From Dehalococcoidia bacterium (GTDB taxonomy: Bacteria > Chloroflexota > Dehalococcoidia > Lucifugimonadales > GCA-002694895): 64,000 bases of DNA. This document shows positions 18,414-28,306 of the stretch, in pieces. The translations under genes and the position numbers were made by a program. The stretch lies in assembly GCA_029936815.1 (NCBI GenBank), contig JAPYRX010000005.1, forward strand, positions 47,707 through 111,706, read 5' to 3'. The notes under the pieces were generated by a model. It was not told the origin of the DNA and did no database searches. It saw nothing but the letters and a program-made list of their open reading frames with translations. The stretch's first letter is position 1. Every line of letters starts with the position of its first letter.

Positions 18414-18884
18414 ATGTCAAGACGTCACAGAGCTAAAATAAGAAAATTAACCCTTGAAAGTAAATATCAAAACTTAGCTCTAACCAGATTTATAAACAAA
18501 GTTATGCAACATGGAAAGAAAAACCTAGCCAGGAAAATTGTATACTCTGCCCTAGATGAGATAGAAACACAATTAAAAAAACCAGGAATTGATGTGTTTA
18601 ATCAAGCAGTATCAAATGTTTCCCCAGATGTTATTCTTAAAAGCCGAAGAGTAGGAGGAGCAAATTATCAAGTTCCAACCGAGCTTCCTAGAGAAAAAAG
18701 TCTAACACTAGCTATGAGATGGATAATTGAAAGTTCTAGAAGTAGGTCTGGGTCAGCTTATTATCTAAGATTGGCAAAAGAACTAATGGACGCATATAAT
18801 TCACAAGGCCCAGCAATAAAAAGAAAAGATGATATTCATAGAATGGCTGAAGCAAATAAAGCTTTTGCCCATTTCAAATGGTAA
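18414..18884 (+). CDS. rpsG: Ribosomal protein S7
   Basis: 156 residues, the standard length. The MSRRHRAKIRKL start, INKVMQHGKKNLARKIVY, SRRVGGANYQVP and the C-terminal HRMAEANKAFAHFKW match S7, which nucleates assembly of the 30S head. A GGGAAAC ribosome site stands before the ATG. It lies between rpsL and fusA as in most str operons. Confidence 0.98.
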   Translation: MSRRHRAKIRKLTLESKYQNLALTRFINKVMQHGKKNLARKIVYSALDEIETQLKKPGIDVFNQAVSNVSPDVILKSRRVGGANYQVPTELPREKSLTLAMRWIIESSRSRSGSAYYLRLAKELMDAYNSQGPAIKRKDDIHRMAEANKAFAHFKW

Positions 18885-18899
18885 TGGAGATATATAAAA

Positions 18900-20978
18900 A
18901 TGTCAGCTAATTTAGCAAAAACAAGAAATATGGGATTCATAGCTCACATAGATGCAGGTAAAACATCTGTGTCAGAATGTGTATTATTCTACACAGGCAG
19001 AACTCATAAAGCTGGTAATATTGATGACGGAAATACAGTATTAGATTGGATGGCTCAAGAAAGGGAAAGAGGTGTTACAATTGTTTCGGCAGCCACATCA
19101 TGCGAATGGAATGGCTATGACATAAATATTATTGACACACCTGGGCACGTTGATTTTACTGCAGAAGTAGAGCGAAGTCTTAGAGTTCTAGATGGTGCTG
19201 TTGTAGTTTTAGACTCTGTTGCTGGTGTGCAACCTCAGTCTGAAACAGTATGGAGACAAGCTAATAAATATAATGTACCTCGAATGGTTTTCATTAATAA
19301 AATGGATAAAATTGGAGCTGATTTTGACCTTGCAACCCAAACTTTAATTGACAGACTCAGAGCTAATCCTGTCGCAATACAAATACCTATAGGTTCAGAA
19401 GACAAATTTGAAGGAATTGTAGATCTCGTAGAACAAAAGGCAATCTATTATAAAATTGGAGATGATCAGGGACATATTGATAAAGTCACTGAAATCCCTG
19501 AAGATTTAAAAAGCAAGGCCGAAGAGTACAGATCAAAATTAATAGAAAAAGTCGCAGAGAATGACGAAAAATTTCTGGAAATTGTATTCTCTGGCGAAGA
19601 ATTTGATACCGAAACATTTAAAAGCGCAATTAGAAGAGTAACTATATCTAATACGATTATACCTGTGATGTGCGGTACAGCTCTGAAAAGGAAAGCCGTA
19701 CAACCTATGCTTGACGCTATTGGAGATTACTTACCTTCACCTCTTGATGTACCTTCTGTTAAAGGGAAGGAATATCGTGGTGAATCAGACCAAATTAGAA
19801 AAGCAGATATTAATGAACCTTTTTCTGCATTAGCTTTTAAAACTGTTTCAGATCCGTACATAGGAAGATTAATATATTTCAGAGTATACTCTGGAACTAT
19901 AAATGCTGGCGCAGGTGTTTTAAATACAGTAACCGGCAAAAAAGAAAGAATGGGTCGAATAGTAAAAATGCACGCGGATGATAGAGAAGAAATAAAAAGC
20001 GTTAGTGCTGGAGATATTGCTTGTGCTGTAGGATTGAAAGACACTTCTACCGGACATACCATATGTGACGAAAATCAACCTATAATATTAGAGAAAATCA
20101 CTTTCCCGGAACCAGTGGTAGCCGTTTCTGTCGAACCCAAATTAAAATCTGACAAAGACAAATTACAAGAAGCATTACTTAAAATGGCAGACGAAGATCC
20201 AACATTTATAGTTTCATATAATGATGAAACAGCTGAAACGCTTATATCTGGAATGGGAGAGTTTCACCTTGAAATCATGGTAGATAGAATGAAGAGAGAG
20301 CTCAACGTAGAATGTAATACAGGGAAACCACAAGTTGCATACCGAGAAACTATTACAACCAGTTCAAAGGCAGAAGGTAAATTCATAAGGCAAAGTGGAG
20401 GGAGAGGACAATACGGTCACTGCGTCATTGAGGTAGAGCCACAAAAAAGCGGAAAAGGATTTGAATTCGTAGATTCAATAAAAGGAGGTTCTATACCTCG
20501 AGAATATATACCAGCAGTAAGAAAAGGTATTATAGAAGGACTAAATAGCGGATCATTGTTAGGTTATCCGGTAGTTGATGTTAAAGTTAATTTAATTGAT
20601 GGTAGCTTTCACGACGTTGACTCATCAGAAGTTGCATTCACAATCGCAGGGTCAATGGCTGTAAAAGCAGCAGTAAGAAAAGGTTCTCCTGTAGCTTTAG
20701 AACCAATAATGAAAATAGAAGTAACTACTCCTTCTGATTTTCTTGGTGAAGTTATAGGTGATTTGAATAGGAGAAGAGGGCTTGTAAGTGAAACTAACAC
20801 TCAATCTAACACACAGATCATAAAAGGATCTGTACCATTAGGTGAAAGTTTCGGTTATGCAAATACATTGAGATCTTTAACTCAGGGTAGAGCAAGCTTT
20901 TCAATGGAATTCGAAAAATATGATCAATTACCTAAATCTATATTAAAAGGAAAAATGGAAGAACAAGGCGTAAAATAA
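18900..20978 (+). CDS. fusA: Elongation factor G
   Basis: 692 residues, full length. The GTPase domain has P-loop AHIDAGKTS near residue 17, switch region [20 protein letters not shown] (G3) and NKMD (G4). Domain IV has [12 protein letters not shown], which inserts into the decoding centre, and domain V ends with the usual RGLVSET region. EF-G drives translocation and ribosome recycling. The stop overlaps the rpsJ start (TAATG), so the usual tuf gene between them is absent. Confidence 0.98.
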   Translation: MSANLAKTRNMGFIAHIDAGKTSVSECVLFYTGRTHKAGNIDDGNTVLDWMAQERERGVTIVSAATSCEWNGYDINIIDTPGHVDFTAEVERSLRVLDGAVVVLDSVAGVQPQSETVWRQANKYNVPRMVFINKMDKIGADFDLATQTLIDRLRANPVAIQIPIGSEDKFEGIVDLVEQKAIYYKIGDDQGHIDKVTEIPEDLKSKAEEYRSKLIEKVAENDEKFLEIVFSGEEFDTETFKSAIRRVTISNTIIPVMCGTALKRKAVQPMLDAIGDYLPSPLDVPSVKGKEYRGESDQIRKADINEPFSALAFKTVSDPYIGRLIYFRVYSGTINAGAGVLNTVTGKKERMGRIVKMHADDREEIKSVSAGDIACAVGLKDTSTGHTICDENQPIILEKITFPEPVVAVSVEPKLKSDKDKLQEALLKMADEDPTFIVSYNDETAETLISGMGEFHLEIMVDRMKRELNVECNTGKPQVAYRETITTSSKAEGKFIRQSGGRGQYGHCVIEVEPQKSGKGFEFVDSIKGGSIPREYIPAVRKGIIEGLNSGSLLGYPVVDVKVNLIDGSFHDVDSSEVAFTIAGSMAVKAAVRKGSPVALEPIMKIEVTTPSDFLGEVIGDLNRRRGLVSETNTQSNTQIIKGSVPLGESFGYANTLRSLTQGRASFSMEFEKYDQLPKSILKGKMEEQGVK

Positions 20979-21295
20979 TGGCTAATAAACAAAATACAAC
21001 AAAAATAAGAATTAAATTAAAATCATTTGATCACCGAATGATAGATTACTCTGTTCAACAAATAATTGAAGCTGCAGAAAGAACAGGAGCTTCTGTTTCA
21101 GCTGTTCCCTTACCCACAAAAATAAAAAGATTTTGTGTCATCAGATCGCCGCATATTGATAAAGATAGCAGGGAGCATTTCGAATTTAGAACACATAAAA
21201 GATTACTTGATATTTTAGACCCAAATGCTCGAACAATTGATGATCTTACTAATTTAAACGTTCCTGCGGGCGTTGATATATCAATGAAATTATAA
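20978..21295 (+). CDS. rpsJ: Ribosomal protein S10
   Basis: 105 residues. [21 protein letters not shown], the [27 protein letters not shown] loop segment (in part) and [10 protein letters not shown] are standard S10/NusE, which also takes part in antitermination. It starts inside the fusA stop codon (one-base overlap), giving a fused str-S10 operon without tuf. Confidence 0.97.
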   Translation: MANKQNTTKIRIKLKSFDHRMIDYSVQQIIEAAERTGASVSAVPLPTKIKRFCVIRSPHIDKDSREHFEFRTHKRLLDILDPNARTIDDLTNLNVPAGVDISMKL

Positions 21296-21307
21296 ATAGA
21301 GATACAC

Positions 21308-22000
21308 ATGAGTTTGAATAAAATAATAGCAAAAAAAATAGGATCTACTACTATTTTCAATAATAGTGGTGAATCTAAGCACGCAACAATTTTAAAATCA
21401 GGCCCATGTTTTGTAACACAAATTAAAACTAAAAAATCAGATGGATATGACGCTGTTCAATTAGGATTTGAAACATCCAAAAAAACAAACAAGCCTATGT
21501 CTGGGCATATGAAAAATAGCAAAGGCTTATATAAAATCCTTAAAGAATTTCGGGTTAATAATGAGATCTCAAACAAAGTTGGAGACCAAGTAGATATTGG
21601 AATGTTTGTGAAAGGACAATATTTAAATGCGACATCCAAATCAAAAGGACGAGGGTTTTCTGGGACAGTAAGGCGATGGAATTTTAAAGGTGGACCAAAA
21701 ACTCACGGCCAATCAGATAGGCATAGAGCCCCCGGATCTATAGGCTCGGGATCAACTCCAGGAAAAGTAATCAAAGGTAAAAAGATGTCAGGCCGTTATG
21801 GTGGAGAGCAATTCACTACAAAAAATTTAGAAATTTTAGATCTTGATTTAGAAAACAATTTAATCTATCTATCAGGATCAGTGCCTGGTGCTTCAAATAC
21901 ATTAGTATTATTAGCTGCAAGTAACAAATCTTTTACCCCTCTTGAAGAACCTCAAAGGGATGAACCTAAAGCTGAAGAACCTCAAAGAGATGAAAAGTAA
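21308..22000 (+). CDS. rplC: Ribosomal protein L3 with acidic repeat tail
   Basis: 230 residues. The L3 core includes TSKSKGRGFSGTVRRWNFKG, THGQSDRHRAPGSIGSGSTP and KKMSGRYGGEQFTTKNL. The last 20 or so residues carry a direct repeat, EEPQRDEPKA then EEPQRDEK, beyond the normal end of L3; this tail is predicted to be disordered and surface-exposed. The rplD start follows the stop codon directly, with no spacer. Confidence 0.96.
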   Translation: MSLNKIIAKKIGSTTIFNNSGESKHATILKSGPCFVTQIKTKKSDGYDAVQLGFETSKKTNKPMSGHMKNSKGLYKILKEFRVNNEISNKVGDQVDIGMFVKGQYLNATSKSKGRGFSGTVRRWNFKGGPKTHGQSDRHRAPGSIGSGSTPGKVIKGKKMSGRYGGEQFTTKNLEILDLDLENNLIYLSGSVPGASNTLVLLAASNKSFTPLEEPQRDEPKAEEPQRDEK

Positions 22001-22705
22001 ATGAAAGTAAAACTTATAGATCAAAAAGGCTCCGTGATAGGAGATCATAATATTCAAAAAGAAATTGTAAATTATCCTATAAATGATCAACTTATACATC
22101 AAAATGTAGTAGCATTTTTAGCAAATCAACGACAAGGTACACATAAGACAAAATCAAGATCGGAGGTAAGAGGGGGGGGTAGGAAACCACATGCTCAAAA
22201 AGGAACAGGTCGCGCTAGAGCTGGAAGTATAAGAAGCCCTATATGGAGAGGTGGTGGGATTGTATTTGGGCCTCAACCTAGATCGTACAGAAAAAATTTA
22301 AATAAAAAAATGAAAACTGGAGCTTTGTTATCTACAATAGCTTACAAATTAAATGAAAAGAAATTATATGTGTTAAAAGATTTTAACGAATCAAATAAAT
22401 TTGCTAAAACTAAAGATGCTGAGAATCTACTGAAATCTTTGAAATTAGCTAAACACTGTTTATTCGTACTAGATGGAGCTGATTTACAAAGTTTGAAATC
22501 TACAAATAATATATCTAACATTACAACGTTATCTAGCGATCTTATCAATGCCCCAGCTATAGCAAGATCTGAACACATGATAATAACCGAAAAAGGGTTG
22601 AATAATTTAATTGAAAAACGATTGAAATCTAAATTCAAAAAAACAATTAAAGCTACCACTGCACCAAAAAGAAATACAATTGATAAAGGAGAAAGTAATG
22701 CCTAA
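22001..22705 (+). CDS. rplD: Ribosomal protein L4
   Basis: 234 residues. The exit-tunnel loop region KTKSRSEVRGGGRKPHAQKG and ARAGSIRSPIWRGGGIVFGP are typical L4. L4 represses the S10 operon in some bacteria; I see no matching leader structure. The start is the ATG directly after the rplC stop. The C-terminal basic tail is slightly long. It overlaps rplW by 8 bases. Confidence 0.97.
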   Translation: MKVKLIDQKGSVIGDHNIQKEIVNYPINDQLIHQNVVAFLANQRQGTHKTKSRSEVRGGGRKPHAQKGTGRARAGSIRSPIWRGGGIVFGPQPRSYRKNLNKKMKTGALLSTIAYKLNEKKLYVLKDFNESNKFAKTKDAENLLKSLKLAKHCLFVLDGADLQSLKSTNNISNITTLSSDLINAPAIARSEHMIITEKGLNNLIEKRLKSKFKKTIKATTAPKRNTIDKGESNA

Positions 22706-22988
22706 TTATCAGTGTTTAAAAAAACCAATAATCAGTGAAAAATCATCATTGTTACAGGATGTAAGTGTATACACATTTGAAGTAGAGATTAATTCAAACA
22801 AATCACAAATAAAAACTAATGTTGAAAGTGCTTATGGAGTTGATGTTATTAATGTGAGAACCATAATATCCAAAGGGCCAAAAAAAAGAAATCCTAAAAC
22901 TGGCTCGTGGATGAATGGGAAAAAAAGTAAAAAAGCCCTGGTTAAAATTAAGCAGGGACAAACTATAAATATATTTGAAGGTGTTTAA
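22698..22988 (+). CDS. rplW: Ribosomal protein L23
   Basis: 96 residues from the ATG at 22698, chosen because AAGGAG at 22686-22691 is correctly spaced for it; an in-frame start 18 bases upstream would place that ribosome site inside the gene. [11 protein letters not shown] is the standard N-terminal docking segment of L23, followed by [19 protein letters not shown]23 forms the tunnel-exit site for trigger factor and SRP. Confidence 0.94.
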   Translation: MPNYQCLKKPIISEKSSLLQDVSVYTFEVEINSNKSQIKTNVESAYGVDVINVRTIISKGPKKRNPKTGSWMNGKKSKKALVKIKQGQTINIFEGV

Positions 22989-22990
22989 AA

Positions 22991-23821
22991 TTGAGTTTAG
23001 TTAGAAAAAAACCAACATCACCAGGAAGAAGAGGAGCAGTTCTCCCTAATTTTAGCGAGTTAACATCAACAGAGTCTAAAAAATCTCTTCTACAACCACT
23101 TAAAAAACATTCTGGAAGAAATAACCAAGGAAGAATAACTGTTCGCCATAGAGGTGGCGGCCATAAAAGAAAATATAGAATAATCGATTTCAAAAGATCT
23201 AAAATTGGTATTGAAGGAATAGTGCATTCAATACAATATGATCCTAATAGGTCATCCAATTTAGCTTTAATAAAATATAAAGATGGCGAATGGTCATATA
23301 TATTATCTCCTCAAGGATTAAACGTTGGAGAATTAGTATTAAGTAATGAGAAAACTGAAATAAAGATCGGGAATTGCATGCCCTTGAAAAATATTCCTAG
23401 TGGTACAGAAGTACATAATGTTGAATTAAATGCAGGACAAGGGGCAAAACTAGTTCGTTCTGCTGGAAACTCTGCTCAAGTACTAGCTACGGAAGGAGAA
23501 CATACTCTTATTAGATTACCTTCCGGGGAAATGAGAAGAATCCATAAAGAATGTAAAGCAACGATAGGTTCCTTAGGAAATCAAGATCACAAAAATATCA
23601 AACTTGGTAAAGCTGGGAAAAACAGACACAGAGGCAAGAGACCGTCTGTGCGAGGAGTAGCAATGGCACCTAATGCACATCCACATGGTGGAGGTGAGGG
23701 TAAATCTCCTATTGGTATGCCTGGGCCTAAGACGCCTTGGGGGAGACCTGCTTTAGGCGCTAAAACTAGGAAGAAAAAACCTAGTGACAAATTTATTATA
23801 AGAAGTAGAAAAAGGAAATAA
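22991..23821 (+). CDS. rplB: Ribosomal protein L2
   Basis: 276 residues from a TTG start. [11 protein letters not shown] at the N-terminus fits the family, which supports TTG because no ATG lies nearby. The central [20 protein letters not shown] and the C-terminal [16 protein letters not shown] segment, with the peptidyl-transferase-site His, are intact. It starts two bases after the rplW stop. Confidence 0.97.
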   Translation: MSLVRKKPTSPGRRGAVLPNFSELTSTESKKSLLQPLKKHSGRNNQGRITVRHRGGGHKRKYRIIDFKRSKIGIEGIVHSIQYDPNRSSNLALIKYKDGEWSYILSPQGLNVGELVLSNEKTEIKIGNCMPLKNIPSGTEVHNVELNAGQGAKLVRSAGNSAQVLATEGEHTLIRLPSGEMRRIHKECKATIGSLGNQDHKNIKLGKAGKNRHRGKRPSVRGVAMAPNAHPHGGGEGKSPIGMPGPKTPWGRPALGAKTRKKKPSDKFIIRSRKRK

Positions 23822-23823
23822 AT

Positions 23824-24099
23824 ATGTCTAGATCTACAAAGAAAGGACCTTACGTTAATGCTAGTTTACAAAAAAAAGTAGAACAAGCAATGAATTCAAA
23901 TAAAAATGAAATAATAAAAACATGGTCAAGAGCATCAACTATACTCCCTGACATGCTTGGTTTAACAATAGCAGTATATAATGGAAGAAGGCACGTCCCT
24001 GTATTTATCTCTGAAAATATGGTTGGCCACAAATTAGGAGAATTTGCTCCTACGCGAACTTTTAGAAATCATTCAGGAGCTGAAAAAATAACAAGTTAA
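23824..24099 (+). CDS. rpsS: Ribosomal protein S19
   Basis: 91 residues. [35 protein letters not shown] and [12 protein letters not shown] are diagnostic of S19, which pairs with S13 in the 30S head. The gene lies two bases after rplB and five before rplV. Confidence 0.97.
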   Translation: MSRSTKKGPYVNASLQKKVEQAMNSNKNEIIKTWSRASTILPDMLGLTIAVYNGRRHVPVFISENMVGHKLGEFAPTRTFRNHSGAEKITS

Positions 24100-24103
24100 T
24101 ATC

Positions 24104-24427
24104 ATGAAAGCTATATCAAAAAACATCGGAATATCATCTAAAAAACTCAAGCCTTATTTGGACTTAGTAAGAGACAAAAATATTAATGAAGCATTAATTC
24201 TTTTGAGATACCAAAAATCTCCTGCTGCATTCGAAATTCACAAAACTATTGAATCTGCGATAGCAAATGCAAAAGATTTATCTATGCCTGGCGTAGATAA
24301 TTTAAAAATTGACGAGATTTATGCGAACCAAGGAACTACTCTAAAAAGGTGGAGAGCCGAAGCAAGAGGCAGACCTGGAACTTTTAATCACCCTACTAGT
24401 CATATAGTAGTTAAACTCTCTGAATGA
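24104..24427 (+). CDS. rplV: Ribosomal protein L22
   Basis: 107 residues. The SSKKLKPYLDLVRDKNINEA start and the tunnel hairpin TLKRWRAEARGRPGTFNHPTSH match L22, where macrolide-resistance changes map in other bacteria. It is in its normal place before rpsC. Confidence 0.96.
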   Translation: MKAISKNIGISSKKLKPYLDLVRDKNINEALILLRYQKSPAAFEIHKTIESAIANAKDLSMPGVDNLKIDEIYANQGTTLKRWRAEARGRPGTFNHPTSHIVVKLSE

Positions 24428-24438
24428 GGAAATAATCA

Positions 24439-25416
24439 ATGGGACAAAAAATACATCCGATAGGCTTTAGGCTAGGAATCTCAAGAGGTTGGGATTCGAC
24501 ATGGTATGGAAACAAATTTTCTTACAGAAATTTTGTTAAAGAAGATCATAAAATTAGACAAGAAATAATGAATGTAAATAAAGATGCTGGGATAACCAAA
24601 ATTGAAATCGAAAGAAGTACTAATGAAATATCTGTTAAAATTTTCACTTCAAGACCAGGAATAGTAATTGGGAGAGGTGGTCAAAGAATAGACGAGCTTA
24701 AAAAATTGATCTCAAATATCACAAAGAATAAGACACAATTAAATATTGAAGAAATTCGAAATCCTGATTTGGATGCTACTCTAGTGTCCCATTCAGTAGC
24801 AGATCAAATTCAAAGACGAATATCATATAAAAGAGCTGCAAGGATGGCTGCAAGCCGATCCATGCAAAACGGTGCAAAGGGTATTAAAATCATATGTAAG
24901 GGAAGATTAGGGGGAGCTGAAATCGCAAGAAAAGAACAGGTCATGGAGGGAAGAGTACCCCTGCACACACTAAAAGCCGATATTGATTATTCAATTGCTG
25001 AAGCACATACTGAGTACGGTAGAATTGGAGTGAAAGTATGGATTTATAGAGGAGATATTGAAATCTCAAAACAAACACATGTTGAACCATCTGAGATAAA
25101 ACCAATCGAATTGACATTAACTCCTGAAACTTCTGCACCCGAAAACATCGAATTGATATTAACTCCTGAAACTTCTGTTTCTAAAAACACTGATAAACAA
25201 TCTACGCCATCACAAAGTAGTAATCTAAATTTAAAAAAAATTGTAGATGAACCTAAATTTGCAAATGTGACTAAAGATGTTGTAGAAAAACCAATCAGCA
25301 AACCTAAATCTAAAAAATCAATAATTCCTAAAACCAAAGCTGAATTATCTGTAAAAAAAGATAAGAATACAAAAAGCACTAGTATAAAGGAGAAATCTGA
25401 TGATACAAATTTATAG
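24439..25416 (+). CDS. rpsC: Ribosomal protein S3 with long low-complexity C-terminal extension
   Basis: 325 residues, about 100 longer than typical S3. The core is normal: [17 protein letters not shown], the KH-domain loop [14 protein letters not shown], and [12 protein letters not shown] near the mRNA entry site. After [14 protein letters not shown] (about residue 213) comes a tail rich in Lys, Ser, Thr and Pro with a near-repeat ([14 protein letters not shown] then [14 protein letters not shown]). The tail stays in frame and ends 17 bases inside rplN, so it is not a frameshift artefact. Next to it stands rplN instead of the expected rplP. Confidence 0.95.
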   Translation: MGQKIHPIGFRLGISRGWDSTWYGNKFSYRNFVKEDHKIRQEIMNVNKDAGITKIEIERSTNEISVKIFTSRPGIVIGRGGQRIDELKKLISNITKNKTQLNIEEIRNPDLDATLVSHSVADQIQRRISYKRAARMAASRSMQNGAKGIKIICKGRLGGAEIARKEQVMEGRVPLHTLKADIDYSIAEAHTEYGRIGVKVWIYRGDIEISKQTHVEPSEIKPIELTLTPETSAPENIELILTPETSVSKNTDKQSTPSQSSNLNLKKIVDEPKFANVTKDVVEKPISKPKSKKSIIPKTKAELSVKKDKNTKSTSIKEKSDDTNL

Positions 25417-25768
25417 TAGAGTTAAAGTAACAGACAACTCAGGTGCAAGAGTAATTAGTTGTATAGGTGTTCCTGGAGGAAGTAGACGCAAATACGCACA
25501 TGCTGGTGATGTTATTGTAGCTTCAGTAAAACAAGCAACATCTACTTCACCAATTAAAGCAGGAGAAATTGTTAAAGCTGTTATTGTAAGAACTACAAAA
25601 CAAATAAGAAGAAAAGATGGAACATATATAAGGTTTGACGATAATGCAGCTGTTATAATAGACGACGCCAAACTACCACGAGGAACTAGGATTTTTGGCC
25701 CGGTTGCGAGAGAGTTAAGAGATAGAAATTACATGAGAATAGTTTCTTTGGCTCAGGAGGTATTATAA
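25400..25768 (+). CDS. rplN: Ribosomal protein L14
   Basis: 122 residues, standard length. [23 protein letters not shown]-like [13 protein letters not shown], and [14 protein letters not shown] identify L14. The ATG follows AAAGGAG at 25386-25392, inside the end of rpsC. Its place directly after rpsC, ahead of rplP, is not the usual order. rplX begins directly after its stop codon. Confidence 0.97.
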   Translation: MIQIYSRVKVTDNSGARVISCIGVPGGSRRKYAHAGDVIVASVKQATSTSPIKAGEIVKAVIVRTTKQIRRKDGTYIRFDDNAAVIIDDAKLPRGTRIFGPVARELRDRNYMRIVSLAQEVL

Positions 25769-26083
25769 ATGAGAAAAATTAAAAACAATGATAATGTTAT
25801 TGTTACAAAAGGGAAGGATGCGGGGAAATCAGGAAAAGTACAAAAAATATTACCTTCAAAAGGTAAATTACTAATAGAAGGAATTAATATTTATAAAAAA
25901 CATATGAAAACTCAATCAGAATCACAACAAGGCGGAATAATTGATAGAGAGATGTTTGTTGATATTAGTAATGTAAGATTAATTGACCCAAATACAAATG
26001 AACCGACAAAGGTTAAAATAACACAGTTAAAAGATCAAAGCAGAGTCAGAACAAATAAAACCACTGATGAGGTCATAGAATGA
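25769..26083 (+). CDS. rplX: Ribosomal protein L24
   Basis: 104 residues. The KOW motif is visible ([21 protein letters not shown]), then [21 protein letters not shown], standard L24. L24 starts 50S assembly. The stop overlaps the rplE ATG (ATGA). Confidence 0.95.
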   Translation: MRKIKNNDNVIVTKGKDAGKSGKVQKILPSKGKLLIEGINIYKKHMKTQSESQQGGIIDREMFVDISNVRLIDPNTNEPTKVKITQLKDQSRVRTNKTTDEVIE

Positions 26084-26682
26084 CAATTAAAAGCAATACA
26101 AATACGCCTAGATTATTAGAATTTTTTAGAAAAGATATAGCTCCTGAATTAAAAAAAGATTTGAATCTGTCAAATATTAATAGTGTTCCTACAATATCTA
26201 AAATAGTAATTAATATTGGTCTTGGAGAAGCTCTTACAAATTCAAAGGCGTTAGAAAATTCTGTAAAAGATGTTTCGTTAATTACAGGACAAAAGCCAAT
26301 AACAACAAAAGCCAAAAACTCTATAGCAGGATTTAAAATAAGAGAAGGAATGGCAATAGGTGTTGCAACGACTCTTCGAAGTAGAAGAATGTATGAATTT
26401 TTAGACAGACTAATAAATCTAAGCATACCAAGAATCAGAGATTTCCGAGGGCTATCAACAAAATCTTTCGATGGAAATGGCAATTATACTATTGGGATAA
26501 AAGAACATGTTATATTTCCTGAAATAGATTACAATTCAATAGATAAAATTAGAAGCCTACAAATAATCATAGTTACTACAGCAAAAGATAATGAAACAGG
26601 ATTAATGCTTTTATCTAAATTTGGATTCCCATTTGTAAAACAAGAAGGGGAAACAATAAACCCAATTGGTAACGAGGAATAA
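26080..26682 (+). CDS. rplE: Ribosomal protein L5
   Basis: 200 residues, a little longer than usual at both ends. [39 protein letters not shown] and [20 protein letters not shown] identify L5, which binds 5S rRNA. It is the last gene of the rplN-rplX-rplE block, and is followed by rplP instead of rpsN. Confidence 0.96.
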   Translation: MTIKSNTNTPRLLEFFRKDIAPELKKDLNLSNINSVPTISKIVINIGLGEALTNSKALENSVKDVSLITGQKPITTKAKNSIAGFKIREGMAIGVATTLRSRRMYEFLDRLINLSIPRIRDFRGLSTKSFDGNGNYTIGIKEHVIFPEIDYNSIDKIRSLQIIIVTTAKDNETGLMLLSKFGFPFVKQEGETINPIGNEE

Positions 26683-26686
26683 TCAT

Positions 26687-27100
26687 ATGTTACAACCTAA
26701 AAGTTATAAATACAGAAAACAACACAGAGGTAGATTAAAAGGAATCGCTTCCAAAGGCACTAGCGTTTCATTCGGAGAATTTGGATTGAAAGCACAAGAA
26801 TCATCATGGATTACTGCAAGGCAAATTGAAGCAGCAAGAAGAGTAATGACAAGATACACACGTAAAGGTGGCAAAATTTGGATCAGAATATTTCCAGATA
26901 AACCTATTACTGCCCGTGCTGCAGAAACTAGAATGGGAAAAGGAAAGGGAAATGTTGATCATTACGTAGCATCAGTATTAAAGGGGAAAGTTATATTTGA
27001 AATTTCGGGGATAGATAAAGATGAAGCAAGTTTAGCGTTAAATTTAGCATCAGATAAATTACCTATAAAAACATCATTTGTGGAAAGGAAATTATTTTAA
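26687..27100 (+). CDS. rplP: Ribosomal protein L16
   Basis: 137 residues from the ATG at 26687, chosen because [19 protein letters not shown] is the true L16 N-terminus and a GAGGAA site precedes it; an in-frame GTG 21 bases upstream lies within rplE and is unlikely. [10 protein letters not shown]-like [16 protein letters not shown] and [12 protein letters not shown] are standard. It normally follows rpsC directly; here three genes intervene. Confidence 0.96.
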   Translation: MLQPKSYKYRKQHRGRLKGIASKGTSVSFGEFGLKAQESSWITARQIEAARRVMTRYTRKGGKIWIRIFPDKPITARAAETRMGKGKGNVDHYVASVLKGKVIFEISGIDKDEASLALNLASDKLPIKTSFVERKLF

Positions 27101-27300
27101 TGCCTAATATAGATAACATAAGAGATAAAAGCGATAAGGAATTATTAGAAGAATTATCCAGTATAAACAGAGATTTGTTAGATTTGAGATTCAAATTAGA
27201 AACAAAACAGCTTGCGAATAGTAATGAAATTAAAAATCTTAAATTAAATAGAGCAAGGATATTAACAGTTATAAATGAAAGAAAAATATTAAGGTCGTAG
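27100..27300 (+). CDS. rpmC: Ribosomal protein L29
   Basis: 66 residues, two helices. IRDKSDKELLEELSSINRDL and DLRFKLETKQLANSNEIKNL fit L29, near the tunnel exit. The start overlaps the rplP stop by one base (TAATG). Confidence 0.92.
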   Translation: MPNIDNIRDKSDKELLEELSSINRDLLDLRFKLETKQLANSNEIKNLKLNRARILTVINERKILRS

Positions 27301-27310
27301 GTCGTAAATA

Positions 27311-27559
27311 ATGAGTAACCAAAAAATAAGAACAGGCGAAGTAATTAGTAATAAAATGGACGAAACTGCTATTGTAAGTGTCTCGAGGCAGTATAAACAT
27401 AAGTTATATGGAAAATATATTAAACGATTCAAAAAATATGTTGCACATGATCCTGCAAATAAAGCTACAATTGGTTCAGTAGTAAAAATTAAAGAAATAA
27501 GACCTCTATCCAAAACTAAAAGATGGATAATCACAGAAATTCAAGATAAAAACAATTAA
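27311..27559 (+). CDS. rpsQ: Ribosomal protein S17
   Basis: 82 residues, OB fold. RTGEVISNKMDETAIVSVSR, HKLYGKYIKRFKKYVAHDP and GSVVKIKEIRPLSKTKRW are standard S17. It ends the rplP-rpmC-rpsQ block and is followed by rpsN. Confidence 0.95.
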   Translation: MSNQKIRTGEVISNKMDETAIVSVSRQYKHKLYGKYIKRFKKYVAHDPANKATIGSVVKIKEIRPLSKTKRWIITEIQDKNN

Positions 27560-27576
27560 ATCAAGGTGTATAAATA

Positions 27577-27882
27577 ATGGCTAAAGTATCATCGGTAGCA
27601 AGAAATAACAAAAGGAAAAAAATGGTTGAACAGTATTCTGCAAAAAGATCTGAACTTAAATCTATTGCAAATAATCAAGATTTACCTAATGAAGAAAGAA
27701 TGAATGCAAGAAAAAAACTAGATAAATTACCTAAAAATTCAAATCCTATAAGAATCAGAAATAGATGCTTCGTTTCTGGCAGGCCAAGAGGATATATCAA
27801 TTATTTTGGCTTGTCTAGAATAACTTTTAGAGAAATGGCACATAAAGGTTTATTACCAGGTGTAAAAAAATCAAGTTGGTAA
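27577..27882 (+). CDS. rpsN: Ribosomal protein S14, long zinc-free type
   Basis: 101 residues. [20 protein letters not shown] and [20 protein letters not shown] with a C-terminal [12 protein letters not shown] identify S14. This is the long form with only one cysteine, lacking the two CxxC pairs of the short zinc-binding form. Many bacteria of related phyla carry the short form in this operon, so the type is worth noting. rpsH follows after 16 bases. Confidence 0.96.
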   Translation: MAKVSSVARNNKRKKMVEQYSAKRSELKSIANNQDLPNEERMNARKKLDKLPKNSNPIRIRNRCFVSGRPRGYINYFGLSRITFREMAHKGLLPGVKKSSW

Positions 27883-27898
27883 TTCAGGAGATAAATAT

Positions 27899-28294
27899 AT
27901 GAATACAGATCCAATATCAGACTTTCTTACAAGAATTAGGAACGCCAACTTAGTCGGCAAAGACAATGTTGCTATACCATATTCTAAAATCAAGTCTAGT
28001 ATTACTAAAATATTAAAAACTGAAGGTCTTATAGAAGATTTTAATATTATGGACGAAGACAAAATGAAAATGATAAATCTAAATTTATCTTATAAGAATG
28101 AAGGATCTCCAAGAATAAATGGATTGAGAAGAATAAGCAAGCCAGGATTACGGGTATATTCTAGGAAAGGAGAAATACCAAGATACTTTGGTGAATTAGG
28201 CGTAACTATAGTATCTACATCTAAAGGAATCATGACTCATAAACAAGCTTGGAAAGAACGATTAGGTGGAGAGGTGATTTGTGTTGTTTGGTAA
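27899..28294 (+). CDS. rpsH: Ribosomal protein S8
   Basis: 131 residues. DPISDFLTRIRNANLVGKD at the N-terminus and the C-terminal GVTIVSTSKGIMTHKQAWKE, GGEVICVVW are diagnostic of S8. An AGGAG site precedes the ATG. In some bacteria S8 represses the spc operon; no target structure is evident here. Confidence 0.97.
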   Translation: MNTDPISDFLTRIRNANLVGKDNVAIPYSKIKSSITKILKTEGLIEDFNIMDEDKMKMINLNLSYKNEGSPRINGLRRISKPGLRVYSRKGEIPRYFGELGVTIVSTSKGIMTHKQAWKERLGGEVICVVW

Positions 28295-28306
28295 AGGAGA
28301 AATAAA

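Noticed and set aside
22680-22988. L23 beginning with the upstream in-frame ATT/ATG region at 22680
   Set aside because: AAGGAG at 22686-22691 would lie inside the gene; the ATG at 22698 is correctly spaced and matches the L23 N-terminus.
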